Source: CAYMUC01 sp964471865 (lineage in GTDB: Bacteria; Actinomycetota; Acidimicrobiia; Acidimicrobiales; Ilumatobacteraceae). Taken from it: DNA of 25,307 nucleotides. The notes under the pieces were generated by a model. That model saw only the letters and a list, made by a program, of their open reading frames with translations. It did not search any database and had not been told where the DNA came from. Below are positions 23,922 through 25,307 of the stretch, piece by piece. Within the stretch, counting starts at the first letter, position 1; each line of letters starts with the position of its first letter. The stretch is from contig CAYYHU010000027.1 of assembly GCA_964471865.1 (NCBI GenBank), positions 1 to 25,307 of the forward strand, read 5' to 3'. The position numbers were made by a program, and so were the translations under genes.

Positions 23922-25307
23922 TCGGGCGGCGCCGGCGGGCGCATGACCGACCCGATGCCGTCCTGTGGGACATGGACGGAACCCTCGTCGATACCGAGCC
24001 CTATTGGATCGCGACCGAGTTCGAGATCGCCGAGCGCCACGGTGGAACCTGGAACGAGGATCATGCTCGCGCCCTCGTCGGCGCCGATCTCCTCGATGCC
24101 GGCGCCTACATCGCCGAACACGCGGGTCTCGATCTGACCCCGACGGAGATCGTCGAGGAGCTCCTCGATGGGGTCGTGGCGAAGATTCACACCGAGATCC
24201 CGTGGCGACCTGGGGCTCGGGAACTTCTCGCCGAGATGCGGCGCACGGGCATGCGATGCGCCCTCGTGACAATGTCCTGGCGGCGGTTCGCCGAAGCCGT
24301 CATCGATGCGTTGCCGGAGAACTCGTTCGATCTGACCGTCACCGGCGACGAGGTCTCTCATGGCAAGCCTCACCCCGAGCCCTATCTCGTCGCCGCTCAG
24401 CGGCTCGGCGTCGACCCTCGCCGGTGTGTGGCAATCGAGGATTCCCCGACCGGAGCAGCTTCGGCAACCGCGGCGGGCTGTCTGGTCATCGGAGTGCCCA
24501 ATGTCGTCGAGGTTCCCCCCGCTCCGGGACGGATCCTGGCCGCCAGTCTCGCCGAGATCGATCTGGACCAGATCTCGCTATGGTTCGCCGAGCATCGCCG
24601 ACCCGTTCGCGACCACCGTCGTCGCGTCGTCACCGTCGCGGTCACCGGAACCGCAGCGATTGCTGGAGTCATCGGTATCGGGGTCGGAGCGACACGTTCT
24701 GACGACCCCGAAACCACTCTCGACACCGCGGCTGCGTCCCTGCTGGCCCCGATGGCGGTGGACGCGTGGGCTCCCTCATGGGCCTGGGACCGCACCCTGG
24801 CCGAGATCGATCAGGTCGCGCCCCGGGTGCGTGAGGTCTCGCCGTTCTGGTTGTTCGCACGCGGGGTCGACGACTTCGAACCCTTCGATCCCGTGGTCGC
24901 CGAGGCTGCGGGGTCGTTGATCGATCGAGCGCGCGCGGGTGGGTCGCTCGTCGTCCCTTCCATCGTGGACGGTCTCGATGCCGGCGGCATGGCCGCGATC
25001 CTGGGAGATCCTGATCAGCGACGCCGCCACGTCGAGGCCATCGCGGCTTTGGCCGAACATGGTGGATGGGATGGCGTCGATCTCGATTACGAACAGTTCG
25101 CGTTCGCCGATGACCGCTCCACCTGGGGGACCACACGTCCAGCTTGGATTGCGTTCGTCACCGAACTCTCATCGGTGCTCGATCGTGCCGGGCGCACTCT
25201 CACCGTATCGGTTCCACCGGTGTATGGACCTGGGCAAACCGCCGAGGACGGATACTGGGTGTACGACCACGCCCGTCTCGTCGAGATCGTCGACCGGGTC
25301 CGCATCA
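23918..25307 (+). CDS. HAD hydrolase - transmembrane helix - GH18 glycosidase fusion (partial, runs off window)
   Basis: One open frame of at least 462 codons encodes two enzymes. Residues about 12-225 are a HAD phosphatase of the beta-phosphoglucomutase-like type: DMDGT (18-22, nucleophile Asp18), LVTMSW with Thr118, Lys150 in HGKPHPEPY, and the acidic pair Glu174-Asp175 in IEDSPTG. A basic segment (RRPVRDHRRR) precedes a hydrophobic helix at about 237-258. From about 270 a GH18-like domain follows, with VVPSIVDG and DGVDLDYE at 385-392, an exact DxxDxDxE motif with catalytic Glu392. The charge pattern predicts the HAD part inside and the GH18 part outside. GTG 23918 overlaps the surE stop. 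The C-terminus is missing. A lost stop codon between two genes is the alternative. Confidence 0.85.
   Translation, partial: MIGRRRRAHDRPDAVLWDMDGTLVDTEPYWIATEFEIAERHGGTWNEDHARALVGADLLDAGAYIAEHAGLDLTPTEIVEELLDGVVAKIHTEIPWRPGARELLAEMRRTGMRCALVTMSWRRFAEAVIDALPENSFDLTVTGDEVSHGKPHPEPYLVAAQRLGVDPRRCVAIEDSPTGAASATAAGCLVIGVPNVVEVPPAPGRILAASLAEIDLDQISLWFAEHRRPVRDHRRRVVTVAVTGTAAIAGVIGIGVGATRSDDPETTLDTAAASLLAPMAVDAWAPSWAWDRTLAEIDQVAPRVREVSPFWLFARGVDDFEPFDPVVAEAAGSLIDRARAGGSLVVPSIVDGLDAGGMAAILGDPDQRRRHVEAIAALAEHGGWDGVDLDYEQFAFADDRSTWGTTRPAWIAFVTELSSVLDRAGRTLTVSVPPVYGPGQTAEDGYWVYDHARLVEIVDRVRI

Noticed and set aside
1..25307. CRISPR arrays, insertion sequences, phage genes or toxin-antitoxin pairs
   Set aside because: I found no regularly spaced repeats, no transposase or integrase motifs, and no phage structural genes in either strand.

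Overview
This is a GC-rich draft scaffold of the kind expected from a high-GC Gram-positive actinobacterium. Several traits point that way: many GTG starts, four-base ATGA/GTGA gene overlaps, candidate -10 boxes sitting directly against start codons (probable leaderless mRNAs), a GlxR-like CRP regulator, an IspD-IspF fusion and a type VII secretion-like FHA/FtsK ATPase. A deep-branching group such as Acidimicrobiia is a guess from gene content only. Two runs of 100 N mark scaffold joins. The one at 12005-12104 is a true gap. The one at 21449-21548 is flanked by identical 55-base copies and looks like an unmerged assembly overlap.

Layout, left to right. tRNA-Thr(UGU) on the minus strand is followed by a Rieske ring-hydroxylating oxygenase gene broken by an in-frame TAA, with a palindrome-overlapped promoter. 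Next come an alpha/beta hydrolase and a carboxymuconolactone-decarboxylase-family protein. A housekeeping block follows: rlmB-like SPOUT methyltransferase and ispDF on the minus strand, divergent from a CRP/FNR regulator. After a dienelactone hydrolase-like gene, a three-gene MacB/DevBCA-type ABC exporter (two permeases plus ATPase) converges on a large minus-strand EccC/EssC-like secretion ATPase gene that contains the first gap. A divergent sigma-region-4-like protein then converges on copZA (copper chaperone and copper P-type ATPase).

Upstream of copZA are an ECHDC3-like crotonase and a fumarylacetoacetate-hydrolase-family protein, translationally coupled. Divergent from these is a second ABC exporter, an ATPase plus a double-length FtsX-family permease that becomes one 820-residue protein once the scaffold join is collapsed. 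tRNA-Lys(UUU) and a small unknown gene follow. The window ends with surE, which overlaps by four bases an unusual gene. That gene encodes a cytoplasmic HAD phosphatase, one membrane helix and an external GH18 glycosidase domain in one uninterrupted frame, cut by the window end.

The most unusual items are the HAD-TM-GH18 fusion, the three-ATPase-module FHA protein with no visible WXG100 partner, the stop codon inside the Rieske oxygenase, and several inverted or direct repeats placed exactly at promoters or start codons.
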